Of a stretch of 64,000 bases of DNA, positions 24,079 through 32,507 are shown in pieces. The notes beneath the pieces were generated by a model, which was given only the letters and a program-made list of their open reading frames with translations, was not told where the DNA came from and searched no databases. The number at the start of each line of letters is the position of its first letter. Positions within the stretch are counted from its first letter, which is position 1. The DNA is taken from assembly GCF_008520265.1 (NCBI RefSeq), contig NZ_VIQM01000087.1, positions 1 to 64,000 on the forward strand. The letters run 5' to 3'. The translations under genes were made by a program, and so were the position numbers. The stretch comes from Sphingobacterium cavernae (GTDB taxonomy: Bacteria > Bacteroidota > Bacteroidia > Sphingobacteriales > Sphingobacteriaceae).

Positions 24079-24657
24079 TCAAGAATTTTCAGCCTGACGT
24101 TTTCTTATCCTGCTAAATGTTTCGGGTGACATTCCCAAAACAGAGGCAATGTATTGTAAAGGTACCTGATTAAACAACGCTTTATTTTGTTCAAAATACA
24201 AATCATACCTTTCTTCTGCTGTCATTGATAAATGAGAGAAAACTCTATTCTCAATCAATGCAAAGCATTTTAGAATCAACCTTTTTTCAATTGTATTCCA
24301 TTTGGGAAATTCTTTGCAAAGTTTATGATAGTTTGTTTTGGTAATAGTCAATAACTCTGTATCGGTAAACGCCTGTATTGTCCAGCGATTAGGCTGGTCA
24401 AAAAAGAAACCTGAAACTTCCGTAATCAAGAAATTTTCAGTAGAAATCCATTGTGTAATTTCCTTTCCATCTGATAAAGCGTAAACTCTTAAAATTCCGG
24501 ATTTCACGATGCTGAGCCTGTCACAAACTTTATCTGACCTTGTGAAAAAATCATTTTTTTGAAGCTGTTCTTCATGAAAATATGAATGAATTGTTGCCAA
24601 CTCTTTATTGGTGAGTTGTCCGAAATGTGTCTGTATTAATTTATTAAATTCTTCCAA
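24079..24657 (-). CDS. Crp/Fnr-family transcription regulator
   Basis: A 192-residue regulator. The N-terminal cyclic-nucleotide-binding-type beta-barrel spans residues about 20-120 (FFTRSDKVCDRLSIVKSGIL, EITQWISTENFLITEVSGFF). A dimer helix follows (EFPKWNTIEKRLILKCF). The C-terminal helix-turn-helix is QVPLQYIASVLGMSPETFSR, ending IRKRQAENS. The family sits in Bacteroidota as single-component sensors; the ligand-contacting arginine of true cAMP receptors is not evident, so the signal is unknown. It is probably co-transcribed with the DUF4260 gene that follows. Confidence 0.88.
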   Translation of the reverse strand: MEEFNKLIQTHFGQLTNKELATIHSYFHEEQLQKNDFFTRSDKVCDRLSIVKSGILRVYALSDGKEITQWISTENFLITEVSGFFFDQPNRWTIQAFTDTELLTITKTNYHKLCKEFPKWNTIEKRLILKCFALIENRVFSHLSMTAEERYDLYFEQNKALFNQVPLQYIASVLGMSPETFSRIRKRQAENS

Positions 24658-25033
24658 GGTAAGATTTTGAAATTATTGTAAATCAATCACAAAGATACAA
24701 ATAGCTATCGATCAATGACAAAAGCCTATTTTAAATTTAATTTGTAATGATTTTATTGCTTCAGGAGTTCAAAACTTAATGGTCGACGTTCTTTTGCTTC
24801 TCCTATATCTTATTCCAATTTGTATAGGATTATTCTGTGTATAGAGGGAGAATAAGAATATGGAAATTCAATGCTGTATTAGCTTTCTGTATATTAGGAA
24901 TGGTATTATGTATACCGAATATTATTATCAACAAAAATATAGTTAACACCATTTTCACAAGCAGCGCAGCAGCGTTAATGCCTAGTTATTTTTTGGAGAA
25001 TAATTATGCTAACAAAATCCGCAAGAAAATTAA
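24658..25033. other. Island edge without a convincing gene; holds repeat copy B
   Basis: No gene is supported. A 69-codon open frame on the plus strand (24837-25046) has two hydrophobic stretches but no ribosome site or family likeness. The second copy of the 23-bp repeat is at 24784-24806. I take this stretch as the right edge of the acquired island, because the carbohydrate locus starts just beyond. Confidence 0.5.
24784..24806. repeat. 23-bp direct repeat, copy B
   Basis: Identical to 16381-16403 in sequence and orientation. Just downstream both copies have a loosely similar A/T string (TTTGTATA followed by ATTAT-like bases), offset by about 11 bases here, which hints that the shared ancestry was longer than 23 bp. 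Confidence 0.7.
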
Positions 25034-25076
25034 GGTAGATTATTGAATACTAAATTTCAAATCTTAATAATCTACC
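25034..25076 (-). terminator. Terminator hairpin after the LgoD-like gene
   Basis: GGTAGATTATT (25034-25044) pairs with AATAATCTACC (25066-25076), an 11-bp perfect stem with a 21-base loop. It starts 17 bases beyond the stop of the minus-strand dehydrogenase gene. On that strand the stem is followed by TTAATTTT, a modest T tract. Confidence 0.6.
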
Positions 25077-25092
25077 CTAACTACTATAAATT

Positions 25093-26103
25093 CTAAAGCT
25101 CAATTAAAGCTTTTATAACTTTATTCTCAGGCTTAAAAAACGTGTCAAATTCCTGCGCTACGCTTTCAAATTCAAGCCGATGTGTGATAAAAGTATAAGG
25201 ATATATTTTTTTTGATTTGATAGTATCCATTACGAATTGAAAATCTTGCTTTGTTGCGTTTCGACTACTCATTAAGGTTGACTCTCTTTTATGAAATTCT
25301 GGATGGCTAAAACTGAAATTGTTTTTTTGAATACCGACGAGGACGAAAGTCCCTCCATGTGCCAAATATTGAAGAGATTGTTCTATAGCTCTTAGATTTC
25401 CGGTAGCATCAAAAATAGCTGTGGGCATTTCACCTTTCGTAATTTCTTGTAGCTTTTCGAGCGGTTCATCGACTCCAACATGTATCGTATGTGCAACGTT
25501 TAATTTCTCTCTACAAAATTGTAATCTGTCTACATTGAAATCCATCACAATTACATTTGCGCCAGCAATACAACTAAATTCTATAAGTCCTAACCCTATA
25601 GGACCTGCCCCCACAACGAGTATATTTTCTCCTACCTGAACATTAGCTCTCCTAATAGCATGTGCGCTAATAGCAAAAGGCTCAACCAAAGCCAATTCAT
25701 CCAAGTCCAATCCTTGCCCTTTAATAATTAATTTGTTTGGCGCAACCATATATTCAGTCATTCCACCATCAATATGCACCCCCAACACCTGCATAGAGAC
25801 ACAACAGTTGTCCTTACCTCTCTTACATGCGACGCACCGCCCACAAGATTTGTAAGGAATTAGTGTCACATATTCCCCAATCTGAAAATTCGGATCTGTA
25901 GTTTCGACTATTTCTGCCGCTAACTCGTGGCCTAAAACTCGGGGATAATTGAAATATGGTTGTGTTCCTTCGAATGCATGTATATCTGTACCGCAAACCC
26001 CTACTCTTCTTATTCTTAATAAGGATTCTCCATCGTTTACTTTTGGTATTTCTGTTTCGTGGTATTCAAAATTATGAGGATTTTCGCATTGAAGAGTTTT
26101 CAT
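25093..26103 (-). CDS. Zinc alcohol dehydrogenase resembling L-galactonate 5-dehydrogenase (LgoD/YjjN)
   Basis: A 336-residue medium-chain dehydrogenase. VGVCGTDIHAFEGTQPYFNY and PRVLGHELAAEIV hold the catalytic zinc ligands (Cys, His-Glu). SCGRCVACKRGKDNCC holds the four-Cys structural zinc. ENILVVGAGPIGLGLIEFSC is the NAD loop. FSHPEFHKRESTLMSSRNAT and the GGMTEYM segment resemble my recollection of E. coli LgoD/YjjN, which oxidises L-galactonate to tagaturonate. It follows an SMP-30-type lactonase (28 bases) and a GH29 hydrolase, so a route sugar, lactone, acid, keto-acid is suggested. L-fuconate or another polyol or aldonate remains possible. Confidence 0.8.
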   Translation of the reverse strand: MKTLQCENPHNFEYHETEIPKVNDGESLLRIRRVGVCGTDIHAFEGTQPYFNYPRVLGHELAAEIVETTDPNFQIGEYVTLIPYKSCGRCVACKRGKDNCCVSMQVLGVHIDGGMTEYMVAPNKLIIKGQGLDLDELALVEPFAISAHAIRRANVQVGENILVVGAGPIGLGLIEFSCIAGANVIVMDFNVDRLQFCREKLNVAHTIHVGVDEPLEKLQEITKGEMPTAIFDATGNLRAIEQSLQYLAHGGTFVLVGIQKNNFSFSHPEFHKRESTLMSSRNATKQDFQFVMDTIKSKKIYPYTFITHRLEFESVAQEFDTFFKPENKVIKALIEL

Positions 26104-26131
26104 TATATAAATTTGGCTATAGTATTTTTGA

Positions 26132-27142
26132 TTATTTAAGGTTTACACGTACAATTCGACCTGTATTTGTAAGATACATGTATTTTTCATCGGCAGATAA
26201 TGCGACATTCGATACAGGACTTTTGAATCTAATTTTACCTAGAAGTTTAGCATTAGCATCAAAAATCCAAACACCACCAGGACCACTTGCCAGTACAATA
26301 TTACTTTTGGTTATTTTAAGTCCATCTGGTAAGCCTGAAGATCCATCCAATGTAGGCGTTGCATCGTAAAAAATCGTTGGCTCTTGTTTCAGATTGTTTG
26401 TATTTAATACATACCAAGTCGCACTTCGTGGATCAGAATTGCTTACAATTATTTTATTTGATTTCGGAAAAATCGCAATACCATTTGGTCTAGTCAACTT
26501 ATCCGTTAATAGGTTCAATTTTCCATCTTTTTTGAATACAAAAACACCATTAAAGTCTAGCTCCTTTGCTGGATCTGTATCATTTTGAGATGGTAAACCA
26601 TATGGAGGATCCGTGAAAAATAAATCTCCATTGGAATGGTATACCGCATCATTTGGACTATTCAATTTTGATTTCTCATAGCTATTTACTATTGTCACAT
26701 AGTTAGGTTTAGGTGATTTTAGTGAGCTATTCATACGTCCCATTTGACGATCCCCGTGTTGACAAAGCACCAAATTACCCTTCGGGTCTAACAACAAACC
26801 ATTGCTACCTGGTTCGCGCGTAGCAGCTGTTGCAGTTTCAGTATATCCACTTGGATTTAAATACAGTTCCATGCCTTTTGCTTCAGTCCATTTATAAACC
26901 GTATTGGAAGGAATTTCGGAGAATAAGAGCATTTTCTCTGACTCTACCCAAAGTGGTCCTTCTGTCCAACGCAGTCCTTCTATCAACACTTCGACCTGCG
27001 CATTGGCATTAACAATATTTTTCACCTTTTCATCCAACACTTCAAGCTCTAGTTTTTCAAACTTAATTTGCTGAGAAAATACAGGTATTTGACATGCCAT
27101 TGAGATTAAAAATGCAATAATGTATCTTCTGGTGATCTTCAT
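26132..27142 (-). CDS. SMP-30/gluconolactonase family lactonase, exported
   Basis: A 336-residue protein with signal peptide (residues 1-23, ending CQIPVFSQQ). The six-bladed propeller motifs are RWTEGPLWVESEKMLLFSE (metal-binding Glu), ATREPGSNGLLLDPKGNL, KLNSPNDAVYHSNGDLFFTD (Asn-Asp) and DGSSGLPDGLKI (Asp). These enzymes open aldonolactones using a divalent metal. Here the substrate would be the lactone of the sugar released by the neighbouring GH29 or by GH95 (L-galactono- or L-fuconolactone, inferred). It lies between the GH29 and dehydrogenase genes on one strand. Export to the periplasm is a detail any pathway model must accommodate. Confidence 0.85.
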   Translation of the reverse strand: MKITRRYIIAFLISMACQIPVFSQQIKFEKLELEVLDEKVKNIVNANAQVEVLIEGLRWTEGPLWVESEKMLLFSEIPSNTVYKWTEAKGMELYLNPSGYTETATAATREPGSNGLLLDPKGNLVLCQHGDRQMGRMNSSLKSPKPNYVTIVNSYEKSKLNSPNDAVYHSNGDLFFTDPPYGLPSQNDTDPAKELDFNGVFVFKKDGKLNLLTDKLTRPNGIAIFPKSNKIIVSNSDPRSATWYVLNTNNLKQEPTIFYDATPTLDGSSGLPDGLKITKSNIVLASGPGGVWIFDANAKLLGKIRFKSPVSNVALSADEKYMYLTNTGRIVRVNLK

Positions 27143-27198
27143 GGTAGTTTATCTTTGGTATCTTATGAAGATAGGAAAAATATTTTTTTCACGACTCA

Positions 27199-28839
27199 TT
27201 ATGTAAGTTTTAATACATGAGCAATGTCATTTTTCTGTGCATCTTGCGGCCATTCAATCTGTAAAATATCTGCATTTTGTTTGAAAACCAATGGCTTTTT
27301 ATAACCAAGTAATTCGATCTTTCTAACTTTCAAACCTTTGGATGTTGTTGTTCCCAAAGATTGAATTTTAACTTGCTTTGATTCTGGTTGACCCATTACG
27401 AAAGCATACAGAGATTTACCTTTTTGAGTAAAACGAAAATCTTCAGCAACAAGCGGCTTTCCTCGACCTTCATTGAATCCTTGAGCATGCAATTCTGGAG
27501 CATGTGCTATGGCTGAGCCTTCACCAAAGGTGTGCCACGGCCTAGTTCCTATGATTGCTTCACTATTTAACTGCATCCAGTTAGCAATACCTTCTACCGT
27601 TGCTCGTGCTTTGTCATCAACAGAACCATCTCCACGCATTGGAACACTTAATAAGAGATTGCCATTTTTGCTGACTACATCCACCAACATATGGATGACC
27701 GTTTTTGCTGACTTATAATGCCCCCTATCGTATACTCGACGATCATAATGCCACGATCCTATACAGGTACATGTCTGCCAGGGCTCGGGTTCTATGCGGT
27801 TACTTTGACCTCGCTCGATATCCCAGATCATACATTTACGCTGTTGCTCATCCAGTATTTTTCCGGTAATGACAGCTTCTAACTTACCTTTATTGTCCTT
27901 TATACTTTTATTGTAGTAATGGGCAGCAATTTCCAAACCCACATTACTCACAGGCCATAATGGCAACGCCGTATCGTCAAAGTAAACTACATCAGGATTA
28001 TAATTATCTATTAATTCTATCGTTCGATATTTGAAATTTTTACAGTATTCATCGGTTGGTACGCTAACGCCTGTATTTACGTCCCAATGCCATTGCTCGT
28101 GCACTTTGTGATCATTCAAGCTGTCTTTGCTCAATTCATGATTTTGCGCATAGAGTTCTTGTGGATCATATCCTTCCCACCATGTTCCTTTACCATCTTC
28201 TTTTTTTAATTTTCCATCGTAAGGCACACCTTGAAGAGGACCATTTTTATCCGATCGCTGAGCCGTCTCGTACCAAGTCCATGCATGTGCGGCATGAACA
28301 CTTACACCAAATCGCAATCCGCGTTTACGTGCAGCCTTTTCCCATCCTCCAACGATATCCTTCTTAGGGCCAAAATTTAGACTATTCCATTTGTGGTGAC
28401 TACTCTTGTATAAATCCAAATTATCGTGATGATTTGCCAAGGTCATGAAATATTGTGCTCCTGTGCGCTTGTATAGATCCATCAATTCTTCTGGATTCCA
28501 TTTTTCGGCTTTCCACAAATTGATTACATCTTTAAAACCAAACTTTGAAGGATGTCCATATTTCTCGACATGGTATTTGTACTGATCAGAACCTTCTTGA
28601 TACATTCCTCGCGCATACCAGTCGCCACGCTCGGGCTGACATTGCGGTCCCCAATGCGCCCATATACCGAATTTTGCATCACGAAACCACTTTGGTACAT
28701 TATACTCTTCCAGCGATTTCCAAGTCGGATTAAATGGAACTTTTGTCCAATTGCTAATGGTTGTAGCAGCAAATGACTTACTTAAAAATAAGGTTGGGAT
28801 TATAGCTCCGATAGATTTTATTACACTCCTTCTATTCAT
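27199..28839 (-). CDS. GH29 alpha-L-fucosidase family hydrolase
   Basis: A 546-residue enzyme exported through an N-terminal signal (RRSVIKSIGAIIPTLFLSKS, somewhat Tat-like, cut near AFA). GH29 features are WFRDAKFGIWAHWGPQCQPE, AQYFMTLANHHDNLDLYKS and NPDVVYFDDTALPLWP, where the first Asp of the FDD pair is the expected nucleophile. NGNLLLSVPMRGDGSVDDKA is the typical end of the barrel. The family cleaves alpha-L-fucosides, and some members also act on alpha-L-galactosides. It is the first gene of a three-gene unit with the lactonase and LgoD-like dehydrogenase, diverging from the AraC-type regulator across a 247-base control region. Confidence 0.88.
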   Translation of the reverse strand: MNRRSVIKSIGAIIPTLFLSKSFAATTISNWTKVPFNPTWKSLEEYNVPKWFRDAKFGIWAHWGPQCQPERGDWYARGMYQEGSDQYKYHVEKYGHPSKFGFKDVINLWKAEKWNPEELMDLYKRTGAQYFMTLANHHDNLDLYKSSHHKWNSLNFGPKKDIVGGWEKAARKRGLRFGVSVHAAHAWTWYETAQRSDKNGPLQGVPYDGKLKKEDGKGTWWEGYDPQELYAQNHELSKDSLNDHKVHEQWHWDVNTGVSVPTDEYCKNFKYRTIELIDNYNPDVVYFDDTALPLWPVSNVGLEIAAHYYNKSIKDNKGKLEAVITGKILDEQQRKCMIWDIERGQSNRIEPEPWQTCTCIGSWHYDRRVYDRGHYKSAKTVIHMLVDVVSKNGNLLLSVPMRGDGSVDDKARATVEGIANWMQLNSEAIIGTRPWHTFGEGSAIAHAPELHAQGFNEGRGKPLVAEDFRFTQKGKSLYAFVMGQPESKQVKIQSLGTTTSKGLKVRKIELLGYKKPLVFKQNADILQIEWPQDAQKNDIAHVLKLT

Positions 28840-28999
28840 AGTAATCGTTTTTTACTCAAGAAATTCCACACTTTACACAGATATATTACTTCGTAAAAAG
28901 TATACCCTCTAGAAAGTGATTTGATTTGAGCGTATTATAATTGGATTTATTAGATGTCTCTTTTCAAATGTAGTACTAAACAACAGTATAAATGTAAAA

Positions 29000-29030
29000 T
29001 TTATCGACTAGTAGTAGTACTTTATCGACT
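29000..29030. promoter_or_regulatory. Direct repeat with 21-bp period, probable AraC-type operator
   Basis: TTTATCGACT occurs at 29000-29009 and again at 29021-29030, start to start 21 bp, i.e. two helical turns. That is the spacing expected for two monomers of an AraC-type regulator on one face of DNA. The site lies between the divergent GH29 gene and the araC-type gene, 57 bases before the latter. TAGTAC-containing words around it (28972 onward and 29012-29020) may add half-sites. Confidence 0.55.
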
Positions 29031-29086
29031 TTTAAATATTTTTATATTACATTAGTCCAATACAAATAAACCTACTTTTACATCAT

Positions 29087-29947
29087 ATGAAAACCCAAGA
29101 AAGCATTAATGATTTAGACTTTATCTTATTAAATATTGGATATGCTGAACACAATGCCGATTGGAACTGGAAAGGAATAAGTAGTCCTTTTGTTAGATTA
29201 CATTTTGTGGTCAAAGGTAAAGCAAAGATTCATCTAAGCAATGAAAGTTTCGATCTGCAAGAAAATCATATGTATTTAACCCCCTCCTATGTTCAACACA
29301 GTTATGATTGCGAGGGCGAATTTCATATTTTCTACATTCACTTATACGAAAATCTAGATAGAAAAGCCAGCATTTTTGATAGGTATAAGTTCCCTTTTGA
29401 AATACCTGTTGACGAATTACTTGTCATGCTTATTCATAGATTGTATTCCTTAAATCCAGCACGGGAATTAAAGAAGTACGATCCCACAACGTATGACAAT
29501 TCCCAAGAACTCATCAAAAATTTATCATTAAATTACAATAATTCAGATGCTTCGAAATTAGAGACGCAATCCATCATCAATATAATACTATCTCGATTTT
29601 TGAATTGTTCGATTATTAAAACAGAAATACAAGATCAAAGAATCCATAAAGTCATTACCTATATTCATGAACGTATTGAGCATACCATAGCAATTGAAGA
29701 ATTAGCTGATTTGGCCAATTTGACTAAAGATCATTTGATTAGACTGTTTAAAAAACAAATGGGTTGTACGCCTGCAAAATACATTAATCAAAAGAAAATT
29801 GAAAAAGCACAGTTACTTATTTTGATGGAAAACATCAGTTTAAAAAATGTCGCTTATAAATTAGGCTTTGAAAACATTTCCTATTTCATCCGGTTGTTTA
29901 AGAAAATCACGGGTGAAACCCCAAGTACTTACCGTAAAAAACAATAA
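29087..29947 (+). CDS. AraC-family transcription regulator of the xylan locus
   Basis: A 286-residue regulator. The N-terminal cupin sensor spans about residues 1-150 (SSPFVRLHFVVKGKAKIHLS, ENHMYLTPSYVQHSYDCEG). The C-terminal part has the double helix-turn-helix: IAIEELADLANLTKDHLIRL followed by FKKQMGCTPAKYINQKKIEK, and ISLKNVAYKLGFENISYFIR followed by LFKKITGETPSTYRKK. Such one-component activators in Bacteroidota respond to sugars. It is the only local regulator in the sugar locus and diverges from GH29, so control of GH29 and perhaps of the other xylan units is likely. A possible -7 box TACTTTTA ends only 6 bases before the ATG. Confidence 0.92.
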   Translation: MKTQESINDLDFILLNIGYAEHNADWNWKGISSPFVRLHFVVKGKAKIHLSNESFDLQENHMYLTPSYVQHSYDCEGEFHIFYIHLYENLDRKASIFDRYKFPFEIPVDELLVMLIHRLYSLNPARELKKYDPTTYDNSQELIKNLSLNYNNSDASKLETQSIINIILSRFLNCSIIKTEIQDQRIHKVITYIHERIEHTIAIEELADLANLTKDHLIRLFKKQMGCTPAKYINQKKIEKAQLLILMENISLKNVAYKLGFENISYFIRLFKKITGETPSTYRKKQ

Positions 29948-29987
29948 ATTAACTTGAAATCATTATATTGTATCGTTACAATATGTT

Positions 29988-30669
29988 ATGAAGAAAATCA
30001 ATCCTCAACTTTATTAGATTTCAGTTTTACCTAGGCATAGTATCAATTGTTTTATTGCAGATGGAATATTATTTGACGCAGGAATCAAATGTAGTTACCA
30101 TAATATTAAAAAAGCTATCCACGAAAAACCAATAACTAAACATGTATTAACGCACGCACACGCTGATCATCAAGGAAGTAGTGCTCAAATTTGTAAAGAA
30201 TTCAATATTCCATTATTTTGCCACAAAGAGGAAGTGCAAAGAACAGATAGCGGCTTAGCCGTATCTGATTATCCAGCACCTACAGGAAATATCAAGATTT
30301 AAACAAAAATATTGGGCAGGAGAAGGTCATCCTGTTACAGACACACTCAAAGAAGGTGATTTAGTAGGAAATTTTATTGTAATTGAAACGCCAGGACATT
30401 CGGCTGGGCATTTGTCATTTTTTAGAGAAGATGATGGCACACTCATTATTGGAGATGCATTATGCAATATGAATTTATTGACCACAATTCCTGGTTTACA
30501 GTTGCCTCCATACCCTTTCACTTCAGATCAAAATCAAAATATCCAATCCTTAAAGAAACTTTATGACTTAAATCCCAAAGTAATTTGTTTTGGGCACGGA
30601 CCAGTCTTGTTAAATACGAAAAGACAGTTTGAAAAATTTATCGATGAATTAGATCCATTACCTTATTAA
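29988..30669 (+). pseudogene. MBL-fold metallohydrolase, broken by a stop and a frameshift
   Basis: From ATG 29988 the frame has a TAG at codon 10 and then reads SINCFIADGILFDAGIKC and VLTHAHADHQGSSAQICKE (HxHxDH zinc motif). At about 30298 the frame ends in TAA and the protein goes on in another frame with KYWAGEGHPVTDTLKEGD, ETPGHSAGHLSFF, LIIGDALCN and VICFGHGPVLLNT, closing at 30669. Joined, it would be a normal ~225-residue beta-lactamase-fold hydrolase. Two independent lesions make it a pseudogene. It sits between the regulator and the end of the first GH unit, in a stretch that otherwise is tightly packed. Confidence 0.88.
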
Positions 30670-30751
30670 CCATACAAAAAAGCGATTCAAAATCATCCTA
30701 GGGGTATTGGAATCAAATGAATCGCAAGCTTAACTATACTAATAATTATGA

Positions 30752-32479
30752 TTAAAGACTTATATCATTGCTTTTGGTTGCGTACATACCGATAAGCGCA
30801 CCAGTGAAGCCTCCTGCAATATTTGTTGACAAAATATCACCTGAAACTGTACCACCTAGATTTTCAAATGCTTTGCCATTTTGGGAGAAATTGAATTTAT
30901 AATTATCGCCATCAGCAGTTACCTGCAATTTGACGGCTGAATTATCTTCCAACTTTTTCGAAGCCAACACTTTAGTTTCACCTTTTTCAGTTCTTGCTAA
31001 TACTAAATAGTTTTCATTTCCTGATTTAGTAATTCCAAACACATAGTTGAAGTTTTCACTTTGCAAACAAGTAAGGCCTGCTAAATCTTTTTCAGAAGAA
31101 GGTGTATAATGCATTTCAACTTCTGCAGCAAAACTATTGTGTTGTTGTCTATAAAATAAGGCAGAAATTGGTTTCTTTTCTTTGATAGATACTTCTAAAG
31201 GTTTGATCCGTACGCCATCTTTCGATAATTCTGAAAAAGGCTCCCTTGGACCACGCAATGCCACCCATCTGTGATCAAATGCATTTCCGTCAAATTTATC
31301 CGTAAAAACGAAATTTCCATTTGGAAAATAATCTCCCGAATTCGTTTTGTTTTCTACACCAGAAGGCATAGGAATTGAAGGCTTCAACACTTCTAATCCG
31401 CCTTGAAATACTGGAAATTCTCCAGCCCAATCAACAGGCAACATAAATGTTTCTCGACCTGTATTTACACGATTTTTTTCGTTTGGACGAATTGCCAAAA
31501 ATACACTATACAATCCGCCATCAGGACCTTCGACAATATCCGCATGTCCAGCCCATTCTACAGGATTCGGACGGCTTTTGTCTAAGTGTCTTTGCGTCAA
31601 AATAGGATTTTTTGCTGCTGGAACATATGGACCACGAGGATTGTCACTACTAAAAATGACTTCGCTGTGATCATCTGCCGTTCCGCCTTCCGCACACATC
31701 AAATAATATTTGTTATTTCTTTTGTAAATATGTGGTGCTTCAATCCAAATCGGCTTTTTGGATATATTTACCCCGCCATCAACAATGATTTTGTCTGTAC
31801 CAGCAATTACTTGGTCTTTTTCTACATCATAATCCCATATCTTGATTACACGATGACCGGTATACAATTCTTTACCCGGATCCGGGGCATCATTATGAAT
31901 AACGTAAGCTTTGCCATTATCATCGAAAAATAAAGAAGGATCAATCCCTTGAAAATCAAGTTTAATTGGGTCAGACCAGTTTCCTTCTTTAGGATCTTTA
32001 GTTTTCACCACCATATTGCCGATACCACCAGCAAATTGCGTAGTAATCATGTAGAACGTATCGTTATTTGGATTGTAACGAATAACAGGTGCATAAATGC
32101 CTTCACTAATCCCCGAAGTATAGACTTTGAGCTGAGATTCTCGATCCAAAACGTGTCCAATCTGTTTCCAATTTACCAAATCATTGGAATGGAAAATTGG
32201 CACACCCGGAAACATCGCAAACGATGAATTTACTATGTAATAATCATCTCCCTTTCGCGTGATACTGGGATCGGGATAGCAACCTTGCAATATTGGACTG
32301 TAAAACTGTCCTGCTTGTAGCGGATTTTGCTCGTAAATTTTATCCTTTCCTTCATAAGTAAAACTTGTGAAAAGCGGTTCACCTAATTCGGTGTTTTTAT
32401 TTTTACCTTCTTGGCAACTCATAAATATGGTAGTCGCTAGTATAGGTAATGTCTTCAATAATTTTCCAAAATTGTTCAT
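30752..32479 (-). CDS. GH43 beta-xylosidase/arabinofuranosidase, lipoprotein, with C-terminal beta-sandwich
   Basis: A 575-residue enzyme. Residues 1-22 form a lipoprotein signal (LATTIFMSCQEG). The GH43 five-bladed propeller starts at GCYPDPSITRKGDDYYIVNS with the catalytic base Asp. FPGVPIFHSNDLVNWKQIGH is typical of the beta-xylosidase branch; FQGIDPSLFFDDNGKAYVIH holds the pKa-tuning Asp, and KKPIWIEAPHIYKRNNKYYL the acid Glu. Residues about 390-575 form the beta-xylosidase C-terminal concanavalin-like domain. It should release xylose or arabinose from xylo-oligosaccharides at the cell envelope. It is the last gene of the GH115-to-GH43 unit. Confidence 0.88.
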   Translation of the reverse strand: MNNFGKLLKTLPILATTIFMSCQEGKNKNTELGEPLFTSFTYEGKDKIYEQNPLQAGQFYSPILQGCYPDPSITRKGDDYYIVNSSFAMFPGVPIFHSNDLVNWKQIGHVLDRESQLKVYTSGISEGIYAPVIRYNPNNDTFYMITTQFAGGIGNMVVKTKDPKEGNWSDPIKLDFQGIDPSLFFDDNGKAYVIHNDAPDPGKELYTGHRVIKIWDYDVEKDQVIAGTDKIIVDGGVNISKKPIWIEAPHIYKRNNKYYLMCAEGGTADDHSEVIFSSDNPRGPYVPAAKNPILTQRHLDKSRPNPVEWAGHADIVEGPDGGLYSVFLAIRPNEKNRVNTGRETFMLPVDWAGEFPVFQGGLEVLKPSIPMPSGVENKTNSGDYFPNGNFVFTDKFDGNAFDHRWVALRGPREPFSELSKDGVRIKPLEVSIKEKKPISALFYRQQHNSFAAEVEMHYTPSSEKDLAGLTCLQSENFNYVFGITKSGNENYLVLARTEKGETKVLASKKLEDNSAVKLQVTADGDNYKFNFSQNGKAFENLGGTVSGDILSTNIAGGFTGALIGMYATKSNDISL

Positions 32480-32507
32480 GTAACTGGTGGTTTTATGTTT
32501 AAAGCAA

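Noticed and set aside
24837-25046. 69-codon frame with two hydrophobic stretches at the island edge
   Set aside because: No ribosome site, no recognised family, and it overlaps the terminator hairpin of the dehydrogenase gene.
2621-25092. Second attachment site as a repeat of the tRNA-Lys 3' end
   Set aside because: I looked for the T-arm and acceptor sequence (GTTCGAATCCC) near the island's right side and found none in the window.
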